From Diphasiastrum complanatum (lineage: Eukaryota; Streptophyta; Lycopodiopsida; Lycopodiales; Lycopodiaceae), in assembly GCA_029204225.1 (NCBI GenBank), contig MU836377.1:1-29852 (forward strand): 29,852 nt of DNA, given 5' to 3'. This document shows positions 1 through 11,304 of this stretch, in pieces (the first letter of the stretch is position 1; every line of letters begins with the position of its first letter). The translations under genes and the position numbers were made by a program. The notes under the pieces are model-generated. The model searched no databases and was not told where the DNA came from. It saw only the letters and a list, made by a program, of their open reading frames with translations.

Positions 1-119
1 ATCCCAACTGCCACAATACATCCTAAGGTGGAGGTTCCCTGTGTTCTAGCCAAGTGACTATCCTGTTTAGGTATCATGTCAAAACATTTGAAGCCCTTAT
101 GTTAGGCTCTTGCTCCCTC

Positions 120-447
120 TCAAAGCATGGTAGTCTTATGATTCCTAAGCTGGCTCTTTTGCCTTTCAAACAATCCCTTGTCTAAGGGTTTAGTAAATAT
201 ATCTGCAACCATCCGCTTGGTTGGAATGAACGTTGTTCTCAGTTCTTCTCTCTCAACCATGTCTCTGATCAATTGATACTTGATCGCAATGTGCTTTGTT
301 CGTGAATGAAACACGAGATCCTTTATCAGATGTATTGCAGATGTATCGTCCATGTGTAGGATCAGTAGCTCGTTGGTGCTCTCTCCCAGTCCACCAAGGA
401 ACTGTTTGAGCCATGTAAGCTCATTGGCCATCTTGGCTGCTGCAACG
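120..447 (-). pseudogene. Ty1/copia RNase H C-terminal fragment
   Basis: This is the end of a copia polyprotein read on the minus strand. It keeps the stretch after the RNase H Glu (VAAAKMANELTWLKQFL), the HMDDTSAIHL block and a KHIAIKYQLIRDMV block. It ends with the family's usual VADIFTKPLDKGLF motif before a stop at 120. RNase H removes the RNA strand of the reverse-transcription intermediate in the cytoplasmic particle. The upstream half of the domain, with its first catalytic Asp, is missing because an LTR begins at 448 within the expected Y-VAAA codon context. The few residues that the open frame adds beyond 447 are LTR sequence and not part of the gene. Seen: motifs and junction. Inferred: this is the 3' end of an older copia broken by insertion or recombination. 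Bases 1-119 downstream carry no motif I recognise. Confidence 0.85.
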
Positions 448-1425
448 TGTTGTGATTGGGTGTGCAGTTTTCCGAAGTGAACCAACCAACCAAAACAAAA
501 GAAAGACAATGAATACTATGAAGAATCATGGATTACTTAGAGAACGGAGATTATGAACTGTTCTTTTGAGTTGAGAGGATTATCAGTGTAGGAGTCTTAG
601 ACTATCATGAAAGAGAGATTGCAAAATGATTAGGCATCTTGGATAGCCATGCAATCCTCTAATTTTGATAACCTAATATGAAGATAATGTAAAATAAATT
701 TAGGTGTCGGAGACAGCCATACATTTCTCTGATAATGGTGTTTGTGTAACAATCAGATCACAATACAATTGCACTAATAAGCGCGTGATCCTACTTACAG
801 ATTCAAGACAATTGCTAAAGCTCTGAATATATATCTCTCTCTATGTGATCACTAACTCTGAGGAGTCAGCTACTGAAGACCCGTTCTGGACGATTGATCA
901 CTCCTGTATGTCTCTCTTCAAGTCGCTTAGATGTTTATATAGCTGTCAGAGGATCTTTAGTTATTCTAATTACAGTTTAAAAGATTATTAACAGCCCTTG
1001 TGCATGATTTGTAGATCGGTTATTGGTGCATCGTGAAGACATGAAGAGGTACAGCAAAAGTATCTCCTTTGTATGCATCGAGAGCATGAGAATGTGGCAC
1101 CCGTTGCAACCGTAGCCTGATCGTAGTGCCTTTGGTCAGCTGTCGTTCGTTTACTTCGTAGGTGTCCGTAAGTGATAACTTACGATGTTTGGCGGTGACT
1201 TTGTGTTGCGGTTCATTTCCTTCGTTGGTAGAAGCCGCATATTAACCACAATCGTCAATTTGACGGTTCCCTTCGGTCAGACCGTATGTTAACCGTAGGC
1301 GAGACTCTTGCGATTATGCATGTTTGGACTTTACATGTATTTTTGCAGAATGTTTGAGAGAGTGATTTCCTTAAGAGATGAAAGGGGATGAAAATGGTGA
1401 GTATGAGTAAGATTAAACTCCAACA
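448..1425 (-). repeat. copia LTR (3' LTR of a minus-strand element)
   Basis: The 978-bp segment is bounded by TGTTG on the left and CAACA on the right. A purine-rich tract (minus strand CAGGGGGGGAG, 1426-1436) abuts its right edge, as expected for the 3' LTR of an element read right to left. Its first about 215 bp recur at 3886-4104, where they abut a primer binding site, which independently fixes the LTR edge at 448. A TATA-like CTATATAAAC lies on the minus strand at 934-943. The left edge joins directly to copia RNase H coding sequence. Confidence 0.82.
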
Positions 1426-1436
1426 CTCCCCCCCTG
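1426..1436 (-). other. polypurine tract of copia element
   Basis: The minus strand reads CAGGGGGGGAG immediately before the LTR starts with TGTTGG. This is the expected primer site for plus-strand DNA synthesis in an LTR retrotransposon. The internal sequence next to it (1437-1487) is cut off by the next LTR at 1488. Confidence 0.7.
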
Positions 1437-1487
1437 AAGCTTACTGCTACGAATATGAATTCAAATTGAGACTTAACAATCCTACCA

Positions 1488-2857
<1,370 letters not shown>

Positions 2858-3229
2858 ATAATAGTACATCAGCTAGCAGTAAACAAGCTCTATAGCCTTG
2901 ATCAGTGATCTTGATCATAGATAATAAATCCTTTGGTAATTATGGTACGTTAAATACACCATTTAACTGTCTAGTGATGTCGTCAGGAACTGGAGTTGAA
3001 TGGAGCCTTGGCCTTCAACCTTGTGTGAACTTGAGTCACTGAAGAAAATGTACTTGGAGTCCGTTGATGTGAGTGTAGAGAATAGGTTCTTACATGGTGT
3101 CATGTGTTGTGAAATATCGCCCTACTGATTCAACATAAACATTTTGATTGTGAGGCAGGTGTGATAGATAGAGGGTCATGAGTCAATCGTATTTCCACAA
3201 AGTTATGTGTCAAAGGGGATCTTACAAAA
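2858..3229. other. unassigned retroelement interior
   Basis: This lies between LTR copy 1 and the protease fragment. I find no protein motif, primer binding site or repeat here. By position it is probably decayed leader or gag sequence of the gypsy-like element. Confidence 0.3.
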
Positions 3230-3510
3230 ATGAAGCTTGCGACTTTTGCAATTAAATTGACCGATCAATCTTTAATTCGATCTAAATGCATGATAGAAGA
3301 TGTACCAGTTAAAATTGCTAGTATCAGTTTGTCATAACTTTTGTAGTAATGGACTTACCAGAAGCACCATCAGTTTATCAAATTTTATTGAGAATCCCTT
3401 GGTTACGAGTTGCACAAGTAATTCATAACTGGGGGACATGGAAGATTACATTTGAAAATCGTGAGCGAGCCATCAAAGTTGATCCACTGACTGAATCAAG
3501 ATACCATTGA
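3230..3510 (+). pseudogene. gypsy retropepsin-domain fragment, copy 1
   Basis: The translated plus strand gives a KLTDQS block, then IEDVPVKIA, a VVMDLPEAPS block and WLRVAQVIHNWGTWKITFEN. This matches the better-preserved copy at 7431-7890 almost residue for residue. The family is the aspartic protease region of plant Ty3/gypsy Pol, which cuts the polyprotein. At least one frameshift (near 3330-3345) breaks the frame, and the LLGHPW motif has become LLRIPW. The N-terminal part with the catalytic Asp is absent. The match ends near 3490, shortly before sequence of a minus-strand copia element. Inferred to be a relic of the element whose LTR is at 1488. Confidence 0.72.
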
Positions 3511-3541
3511 TAGGCATCTCTACTTGGTTGGTCTTGTACCA

Positions 3542-3766
3542 TTAGTGCCTTGTCTTCTTCTTGTGGCCTCTTGGTGTTGTTGCATCTTCTTCCTCGTTTC
3601 GTTGTGCCTGAGGATGCGACAATCCTGTTGATGATGTTGGAAGGTCTTTAGATGAAATTGGAGTAGAAACAAGAAAACATTTGAAGGATGTCTTGAACTT
3701 CCACATGTGGAAGTAATCTCCGTTGAACTTGTTGATCAAGCGGATCTCTGAGGTTGAACCTTCCAT
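3542..3766 (-). pseudogene. copia gag N-terminus fragment
   Basis: The start is set at the ATG at 3766, about 100 bp inside the primer binding site at 3870-3881, which is normal copia spacing. The first residues, ending in LINKFNGDYFHMWKFK, match the conserved start of plant copia Gag (the F-x-G-x-x-Y/F-x-x-W-K pattern). After about 30 residues the similarity fades into a Lys/Glu/Thr-rich tail and a stop. The Gag helical core and zinc knuckle are missing. The 95-codon open frame extends further upstream, but those codons are leader. Inferred: the 5' end of the same element whose 3' LTR is at 448-1425, with most of its interior lost. Confidence 0.65.
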
Positions 3767-3869
3767 AGTAATCGAGTAGAAAAGATAGATTACAAACAGA
3801 AATGAACTAGCTCTAAAGTACAAGAACAAATTAAGTTCTAGTATGCATCCTAGACTTTAGTAAACCAGT

Positions 3870-3881
3870 GCTCTGATACCC
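3870..3881 (-). other. primer binding site (tRNA-Met type)
   Basis: The plus strand reads GCTCTGATACCC, the reverse complement of the plant initiator tRNA-Met primer site TGGTATCAGAGC with its first base changed to G. It lies 4 bp from the LTR edge at 3886, on the correct side for a minus-strand element. Confidence 0.8.
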
Positions 3882-3885
3882 GTTT

Positions 3886-4104
3886 TGTTGTGATTGGGTG
3901 TGCAGCTTCAGAACGAAGTCCCAACCAAACAAAAGAAAGACAATGAATACTATGAAGAATCATGGATTACTTAGAGAACAGAGATTATGTGTGGTTCTTT
4001 TGAGTTGAGAGGATTATCAGTGTAGGAGTCTTAGACTGCCGTGAAAGAGAGATTGCAGAAACGATTAGGTGTCTTGAATAGCCATGCAATTTTCTAATTT
4101 TGAT
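3886..4104 (-). repeat. copia 5' LTR, truncated
   Basis: About 219 bp are homologous to 448-665, beginning with the same TGTTGTGATTGGGTG and ending at a shared CTAATTTTGAT. Beyond 4104 the sequence switches abruptly to copia RT coding sequence. About three quarters of this LTR are therefore missing, and there is no target duplication to pair with 448. Confidence 0.8.
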
Positions 4105-5596
4105 TGCTTCCCCTTGGTCTGATATTTCAAAGTGTCTCGAAATATCATTCTTCACCTACACAATTAGGTTGTCACTTCTAGACAAAATCAACGTTTCATC
4201 TACATAGACACCAATGATTATGATTTATCCATCTGTGACCTTTACGTGGACGTTGTAGTCGGCCATTAATGGTTGGAAACCCAAGGATCTGAGAGTGCGA
4301 TCCTTCTTCTTATACCACTTCCGCGCAGACTGCTTCAGTCCGTATATGTTCTTGTGCATTCGGTAGGCATAGTTGGCAAAGGATTTACAAATGAATTCTG
4401 GTGGTTGGTCCATGTAGACCTCTTCATTCAAATCTCCGTGTAGGAAAGCGATTTTCTCGTCTACTATGTGGATCTTGAGACTGTATGCTACTGCATACGC
4501 AAAAAGCAAGCGTATTGACGCATGCTTTACAACTAGAGAGAAGGTTTCATAGTCAACACCATACTTCTGAGAGAAATATTTTCCACCAGTCTGGCCTTGT
4601 ATCTTAATACGTTGCCATCAGGTCCATACTTATATTTGTAAACCCATTTGTATTTTACAATCTTCTTCTTGTCTGTATGGGTTGAAGTGTCCACACTTGG
4701 TTCTGCTGCATGGAAGTTATCTCTTCTTCCATAGCCTGTATTTATTTGTCCTTATCTGGATAGCTGATTGCTTTCTCATATGCTTGAGGTTCTCTACCAA
4801 ATCCATAAAATTCTTCTATAGTAGATGTTGAACCGTACTCTCCATATCTTGCAGGTGGTCTTCTCTCTGGTAGACCTTCATGGAGATTGTCTTGGAAATG
4901 CTCTAGCCTTCCCTTTGTCTTTCTGATTGGTGGAGGAACTATTATGTATCCCGAGCATTGTCGTCGTTGGATGCTCCATCATCTGTTCATCATCCGAATC
5001 GTCGCTCAGCTGGTGTGGTATGTGAACATCCTGATCCAAGTGTTCATGGTCGGCTCCCTCTATCTATGTGGGCAGATCGTGATAGCTCTTGCTAAGGATC
5101 TCGTAGCTGACTGGATCTCCGTCAGCCATTGTTCTTTATTCATCAAATTTGACATCTCTGACCGTCTTTATTTGTCTGTTATCAGGCATGTAGATCCTGT
5201 AGTATGATGAGTGCACATCATATCCTACTAGGAATTCTTGCTCACTTTTTCATCCAGCTTCTTTCTTTTCTGATCTAGAACGTGGGTCTATGCAACACAT
5301 CCAAAGATGCGCACATGTGTCAGACTTGGCTTGTTACCCCACCATACCTCATGTGGTGTAGTATGGAGAACTTCAGACTTCTCTGTCATGTTCTACAAGT
5401 AGTTGGCTGTAGCTACTGCCTCATCCCATAACCATTTTGATGCCTTTGAGTAGGCCATCATGGATCTTGCAGCTTCCATGAGAGTCATGTTCCCCCTCCT
5501 GCAATGCCATTGTGTTGTGGTGTATATGTTGTTGTCTTCAAGTGAAGAATGACTCGATTGGTACAGAACTCTGCAAAACGCTTGGAGACGTACTCT
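4105..5596 (-). pseudogene. copia integrase C-terminus to reverse transcriptase, decayed
   Basis: Read on the minus strand from 5596, this gives the end of the integrase core (TPQHNGIA, then several stops), a C-terminal region with IEGADHEHLDQDV, and the RT-linker motif AMEEEITSMQQNQVWTL. An RT block follows, with YKARLV, FLHGDLNEEVYMDQPPEF and YGLKQSARKWYKK. The best open part is 4225-4509. RT copies the element RNA to DNA and integrase inserts it. The RT catalytic box at 4195-4206 reads YVDE instead of YVDD. Multiple stops and frameshifts show that it is dead. The right end is cut by the LTR at 5597 and the left by the truncated LTR at 4104. It is clearly homologous to the plus-strand remnant at 8286-10285, so the two form a diverged inverted pair. 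Confidence 0.85.
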
Positions 5597-6712
5597 TGTT
5601 GGATTCTCCTTCTTACTAATCGCCTAATCGGTTTTAATCTTCATCCATTATTTATCCAATTCTGCGGATTTTTTCATGTTTTATACAGTCTGCAGAATCA
5701 CGTGTTTTTACACAATCTGCAAAAATACAAGGAGTTTGACAACAGTGTCACATTTTCTCTCTCTAGAAACCCGACAGTGTCGTCTGTCAAGAATCTCGTG
5801 TAAAAATGTAGTGTCGTCTTTTTTGCATTTTTCGCCTGTCAGAAATTACGAGTAAAAATGTAGAGTCACGTTTTTGACATTTTTCAAAGTGCCTCAAACA
5901 TTAAAGTCAAATTGTGGGACTACCCCAATATTAAGGACATGAGATTTTGTGACATTGTCGCATTTCTCCAAAAGCCGACACTGTCGCTTTTTTTTCGACA
6001 TTGTCACATGTGGCAGTTTTAGTTCATTTATGCAGAGTGACAGTTTTAGTTCATTTATGCATAAAACTGTTTATGGCAATTGTCACTGCTTATCAACAAT
6101 TTTCTGAGAAGGAGCTAGATGAATGCCAGTGGACTCCAGTCAACTGACAGTTGCATTTGAAGATCTAAACACTTAGTATAAATCAGTTGTTCATACATCT
6201 CTTTTCAAGTCTTGAATCAACATTGTGAATTGTGAAGGAGTTGAGTGTTATTACATGACACTACTTGCGCTCTCATCAAGTAGATCATTCACAATAAGAA
6301 GTATTGTTGTTAGCTCTCTATATTCAAGCTTTCAAGCTTGAACTCTCTTGAGCATTCTAGCTCAGTCTTTTAGAGATTTATTTTAGAGTTGCTGTTGCGC
6401 TAATGCTTATCAGTAGAGTTGCTTATTTCAGGGTTATTCTCAGTTACTCATAGACAACTTTAGAGTGTGTGGCTTCTTTCTGCTATTGTCTTGCACTCAT
6501 TAGCATCTGATCTTGTTTTTCTAAATCAATACTATTTCCTTATTGCGTTCAATTTGTGTCATAATGCATGCATCTCTGTATTGCTTTTGTAACTGATAGA
6601 AATTGTCTGAGAATTCAAAACTTTATGTTTGGCTATGTACTCACTTAGTATCTAGCGAAAGCTAGTTGCTAGAGATTGAACGTGATTTCCATCACTACTT
6701 TGTTCATTGATG
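5597..6712 (+). repeat. gypsy-like LTR, copy 2
   Basis: It starts TGTTGGATTCTCC and aligns with 1488-2730 in the same order, at an estimated 75-85% identity by eye. A TATAAAT-like box lies near 6177. Unlike copy 1, it carries ordinary sequence where copy 1 has the TC run. Homology stops near 6712 without a CA end, so the 3' terminus appears truncated. It interrupts copia integrase sequence on its left. No target duplication was found. Confidence 0.7.
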
Positions 6713-7430
6713 TCCTACGAAGGTTCCTTAGTTTTGGTTCTATAAACTCTTGCAGACACTCAAATTTGATTATTTTTCCATCAGTAACTCTCGCAAAGAT
6801 TTTTAGATATATTTGAGTCAGATTTAGTGACTGACAAAGTCTCAAGAGTTGGTTCCCAAGGGATCTCAAAAAATTATATAAAAAGTGCTCTTTTTTGGTG
6901 AGATCTTGAGATTCTTTGATCCATAGCTCTTTTAGATTGGTACACAGTGCATCCAGGTTAGATTTGACTATGGAGAGTTCTCTAAGAGTTTTGATGGACA
7001 TTTGGTAGCTGATCCATCAATTTAAGTGATTTTTATCTCCATTTTGCTGTTTTTTTTTTTTCTCAAAATTGCCATCTCTGATTTGCAAGGATGGGGGATG
7101 ATTGTTATAATCTGATGACCTATTGCTCTTTGGATCCTATTTGAATCTAGATCCCACTTGGATCTTATCAAATTTCTTAATCTGTAAGGATCTTGCCTGA
7201 TCTTGCTGAAATTTGGTTGATTTTGCTTGATCTCACTAGATCTTATCTAATCGTGGCTTGATTTTATTAGATCTGGCTGGGATGACTTATGATGAGATTT
7301 GATCTAATCATTGTATTCGTCATCCACCCCCCGGATCTGTGTCACTGAGGTGGCCAGTACTTGTGAAGTCGGCCACCATTGATGGAGTATCGAATGACGT
7401 CCCATCTAACTGTTCAAGTTTCACGGCTCC
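6713..7430. other. unassigned stretch, GATC-rich in part
   Basis: A 110-codon Leu-rich open frame on the minus strand (6669-7001) overlaps the LTR end and has no motif I recognise; it is probably a chance ORF. From about 7130 to 7310 there are many short GATCTT/TTGATC words. No primer binding site or gag motif was found. By position this is probably decayed leader or gag sequence of the element whose LTR is at 5597. Confidence 0.3.
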
Positions 7431-7890
7431 ATGGCCGAGGATCTCCTTTACTCGGAACGGGGGCTTCGCCTTAAGCTAGCTGATCAAACAACAGTCCCGT
7501 CCGAGAGGAATGGTTGAAGACGTACCTATCAAAATAGCTGGAGTACAGTTTGTCATTACTTTTGTAGTAATGGACTTACCTGACGGACCAAATGTATATC
7601 GAGTTTTATTGGGACATCCATGGTTACGAGTTGTGCAAGTAATTCATAACTGGGGCACCGGCAAAATTACTTTTGAGAATCGTGAGCGTGCGGTCAAAGT
7701 AGATCCAATCACTTGGACTATCAAGCCAGTAGTCCAAAGAGAGGATGATGATTCATCAACAATGGATCATACATGTGATCGACAAGTGAAGACTCTGGAA
7801 GTTCACTATGACTCTCAAACCGACACTGTCGATTGGAATCAAGCTCTTGCAATAGTGGATTGTACCAGACTATATGTGCCAACAAGATAA
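7431..7890 (+). pseudogene. gypsy retropepsin-domain fragment, copy 2
   Basis: From the ATG at 7431 one frame gives LYSERGLRLKLADQTTV. After a frameshift near 7495-7510 the main frame (7510-7890) continues with VEDVPIKIAGVQFVI, VVMDLPDGPNVYRVLLGHPW and VIHNWGTGKITFENRERAVK. The LADQ...EDVPIKI...LLGHPWL pattern is the C-terminal two thirds of a plant gypsy aspartic protease. The catalytic D-S/T-G is upstream of the preserved part and is not seen. A stop at 7890 truncates Pol before any RT. It pairs with the copy at 3230-3510, and both follow a copy of the same LTR. Function is inferred from the family; this copy cannot act alone. Confidence 0.75.
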
Positions 7891-8058
7891 TCAATCCGGA
7901 TTGAGCAAAATTTTCTTACTTGATCAAACTTTGGACACGCCGATCACTTTTTCATTAAATATAATGAACCTAGCTTGGTGTAGGATATGGAGTTCAAGAT
8001 ATTCCAGATGAGCCAACAATAAAAATGCCCAAAAGCAATTATATTGAAGTAGGATAAG

Positions 8059-8232
8059 ATGGCAAGACCTATGACAAAGAAACAAGCTAAGCAACACTAT
8101 AATACGGCCTTGAAATGGAAAAAATCATCTCAGAAAGTTGATTCTAAGAATGTACCACCTTTATTGGATAAAGGAAAAGGAAAGGTCAAGGATGACACTT
8201 CAAGTCGGAATTCTCGCAAGAAATCACCATAA
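8059..8232 (+). pseudogene. Lys/Ser-rich open fragment, unknown
   Basis: A 57-residue open frame (MARPMTKKQAKQHYNTALKW at its start) is rich in Lys and Ser, and the same frame continues after the stop with Ser-Arg-rich sequence to about 8285. It lies between the gypsy protease fragment and the copia gag remnant on the same strand. A basic linker of a gag or pol polyprotein is likely from context. I recognise no family. Confidence 0.3.
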
Positions 8233-8285
8233 AGGAAGTCGTCACCTTTAGAGAAGAGCACATCTTCTAGAAGGTCATCGCCTCC

Positions 8286-8513
8286 ATGATCGATCCTGTC
8301 ATTGAGACTATGGCTTCCATACACAACATCCAATCAGTGGATAAATGTTGGCTGAACCCAAAAATTGAGTGTGTACATTTTCATAAGAAAGGTCATGCAG
8401 TCGTGGATTGCTACGACAATCCAAGAAACAAGAAGACACAATGCAGGAAGAAAAGCACAAACCGCACATCATACATTGAGGAACCTGAATCCTCAAAGAT
8501 GGCTGAAGACTGA
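8286..8513 (+). pseudogene. copia gag zinc-knuckle fragment
   Basis: The 75-residue frame includes KCWLNPKIECVHFHKKGHAVVDC. This matches the copia Gag CX2CX4HX4C knuckle that binds element RNA, but the second Cys is Phe (C-V-H-F), so zinc binding would be impaired. The downstream text (YDNPRNKK and a basic tail) also fits copia Gag. Upstream Gag helices are missing. It is followed on the same strand by decayed PR, IN and RT-linker sequence in the normal copia order. Confidence 0.72.
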
Positions 8514-9952
8514 GCTAGCAGAAGTCCTACTGCTTATGTGTGCACATGTATGTGCTACATCAATAGCCGATGTTCAAGACATAGTTCTTGACTCGGAGCT
8601 ATATCACACTTTGTGATGACAAGGTAGATGATCGCCAACTTTTGACAAATCAAATCCTCCAGATACATTGTTCTAGGAGATGGATCATGACACGAGGTGA
8701 GCTCAGCACCAATGGTAGAGACATAAGATTAGACAACGTCCTGTATGTGCCAACACTACAGAAAGATCTACTAAGAGTTGTGAGGATAGTAGATGCAAGC
8801 AATGACATTCACATATCAGACATGCAATGTGATTGATGCCAGCTCTAGTACACTCATCAACAAGGCAGACGAAAAGAAAACATGTATCACTTAAAGGTAT
8901 GCCTACCAATAGCTCAAGCTCATCAAGTCCGTGAGTCTATGGACATTCTGTGGCACAGGAGACTATACCACATGAACCCACTAGCGTTGTACAAAGCAAT
9001 CCAGAATAATGAACTCATAGGATAAGCATCAGATATGCAAACCTGACACCCTGTGACGTGTCAAGGGGAAGATGTCATGTACACCTTTCATGAGGGATTA
9101 CTTCAAAGCGATGGAACTTCTGGAGCTGATACATCTGGACATCTGAGGACCCTTTGATGTACTCTTTGTAGGAGGATCAAGATACTACATCACCTTTATT
9201 GATGATTACAGTAAGCTCATTGTTGTGTGCTTCATCCATAACAAATTTGAAGCTCTTGATAAGTTTATAGAATATGTGAAATGGGCTGAGAAGTGGATGA
9301 GAATAAAGTCAAGCAAATAAGAACTGACAAAGGAGAATATATCTCCAACCAATTTATTAGCTTTTGTAAAAATCGAGGCATCCTTCAGGAAGACAATAGC
9401 CTACACACCACAACATAATGGTGTAGCTGAGAGGAAAAACAGAACTCTCATGGAAGCTACAAGATCAATGATGGCCTACTCCAAGGCATCAAGATCACTG
9501 AGGTAGTAGCTACAGTCGCCTACCTACACAGCCTACCTACAGAACATGATAGGCAAGTTGAGCGTTGCTCACACTACCCCACATGAGGTATGGTGGAGAA
9601 GCAAGTCGAATCTGGCTCATGTTCGAATCTTCGGATGTGTAGCATATTGACACATACCATATAAGAAGAGAAAAAAGCTGGACGAAAAGGTAGAGAAAGG
9701 ATTATTGGTTGGCTATGATATACAATTTGCATATTACAGAGTATACATGCCTCAAAACAATGAAGTGAAGATTGTCAGAGATGTCAGATTTGACGAGACA
9801 AGAACAATGACTGAGGAAGATCCGATCAGCTACAAAGTTCTCAACAGACAGTACTATGACCAGTCCACATCGATAGAGGGAGCAGACCCTGAGCATCCAG
9901 ATGAAGATGTTCAAATTCTAGACGAACTGAACGATAGTTCGGACGACGAGTA
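8514..9952 (+). pseudogene. copia protease end and integrase, decayed
   Basis: In order on the plus strand: the protease C-terminal part (LDNVLYVPTLQKDLL, about 8730-8775), the pre-integrase motif WHRRLYHMN (about 8950), the core entry HLDI with a stop straight after it (about 9140), YYITFIDDYSKL, a second Asp in RTDKGEYISNQF, and the Glu in TPQHNGVAERKNRTLMEA (about 9410-9455). The C-terminal half is open from 9702 to a stop at 9952 (RVYMPQNNEVKIVRDVRF, then IEGADPEHPDEDV). Integrase would join element DNA to the host chromosome. The DDE residues are still visible but are spread over at least three frames with stops, so it is inactive. Confidence 0.85.
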
Positions 9953-10285
9953 GACCGATATATTGGAAGTGCCCAAAACACCTACAACACATTGAAGCTC
10001 TACCACTAGCAGATAGGACAAAGGTAAAGCAATTGTTGAGCCTGCATAATTTCCAAGGAGATCTACAAGACAAAGAAGAGCACCAGTCATATATATACCT
10101 GATAGCTCATCTTCTACTCAAGAAGAATTATGTGGATTCGGTGGTGAACCACAAACTTATGAAGAAGCCATCAACTATCCAGACAAGGACAAATGGATCA
10201 AGGCCATGGAAGACGAGATGAGCTCCATGAAGCAAAACGAAGTGTGGACTCTCGAGCCACTATCAGTTGACAAAAAGACACAACT
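9953..10285 (+). pseudogene. copia RT linker, truncated
   Basis: Frames here give EAINYPDKDKWIKAMEDEM followed by KQNEVWTLEPL, the conserved lead-in to copia RT. The match stops at about 10285, so the RT domain itself is absent. A different copy begins at nearly the same codon at 27003. The overlap of roughly 40 bp with clear differences shows that the two are separate copies rather than one split element. Confidence 0.75.
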
Positions 10286-10421
10286 ACTAGCTACTACTAA
10301 ACAACAAAAATGAATGATTACCCCCAGTAAGTCAAAGTTCCATACACAAGTCACCATCTTGCCGCCTTCTCCTTTTGTTTTGTATTGTGACACATGAATA
10401 CAATCACTATCCTTAACAAAA

Positions 10422-10491
10422 TGTGTGTGTGTCCGTGTGTGTATGCGTCCGCGTGCGTGTGCGCACGAGCACGCGTGTTTGTGTGTGTCCG
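10422..10491 (+). repeat. degenerate GT/GC alternating tract
   Basis: About 70 bp consist almost wholly of alternating purine-pyrimidine steps (TG, CG and a few TA), with an internal GTGCGCAC palindrome. It is a degraded microsatellite. Confidence 0.85.
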
Positions 10492-11004
10492 TACCAAGTT
10501 GCTTAGATGGTTTGTCCTATGTCTAGATTTTTAGTGTTTGCCAATCATAGGTTGAAAATTGTGGAAGTTATTACAACATTCCATTACAAAGGCCATTATG
10601 CCCAAAGATCAACCAATGTTAATGGCATTACAAATAAAATTGAAATTTATTATTATGTGACACAATGATACTACTTGCTTCATAAAAGAAGTCATAGTCA
10701 AAGAATAAATTTGCCTTAGACTTGTGCAGAGTACAATCTTTCTTCAAGTAAAATTTAGGCATTGGGTCCTTGAACCCAAAAGGATGGGAGCATAAGTTAT
10801 TATACTTTGAAATCCAATTAGACAACAATAGCATTCTCAAGCCCCAAACTTCTTGGATTAGACCTTTCCATGATAGGTTATTATGCAGAATACTTACATT
10901 TTACATCCACAATAGGCATAGCCAAGTACCTCCCTCTGGCCGAAGCTCTCTAATTTGGAGAATTCCTTGAGTCAAGACACGAAAAGTATATGTACTAATA
11001 AATT

Positions 11005-11079
11005 GTGGAAATGGAAGGGATGAGTGTATAATGCAATCATGGCATTCAAGGGTGCCACCATGTAGGGAAGCAAGAAATG
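11005..11079 (+). repeat. dispersed direct repeat, unit 1
   Basis: It starts TGGAAATGGAAGGGATGAGT and includes GCCACCATGTAGG. A second copy lies exactly 300 bp downstream. Identity is about 80% by eye. Confidence 0.7.
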
Positions 11080-11304
11080 GACTGGATGAGTGTACAGTGT
11101 GGGTGGAGCTAAATGCCACCTATAGCTATGTGGCACAAGGAGGCGCAAGTCCACACACCCAGCCCTTCGATCTTTTTGTGAAAGATGAGGAGACGTGTTA
11201 AGGAGAATGTGAAGGGAGGGTGTTAGCATGCTAGTTTGAGACTTGCATGAGTTTTAGGTACTCAGCTGCAAAAAGGTATTTAGCTCAATTTCTAGAATGA
11301 GATT

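Noticed and set aside
4887-5207. 106-residue plus-strand ORF
   Set aside because: It is antisense to recognisable copia integrase sequence on the minus strand; no motif of its own.
9702-9914. Minus-strand ORF over the copia integrase C-terminus
   Set aside because: The plus strand here matches copia integrase, so this frame is a shadow.
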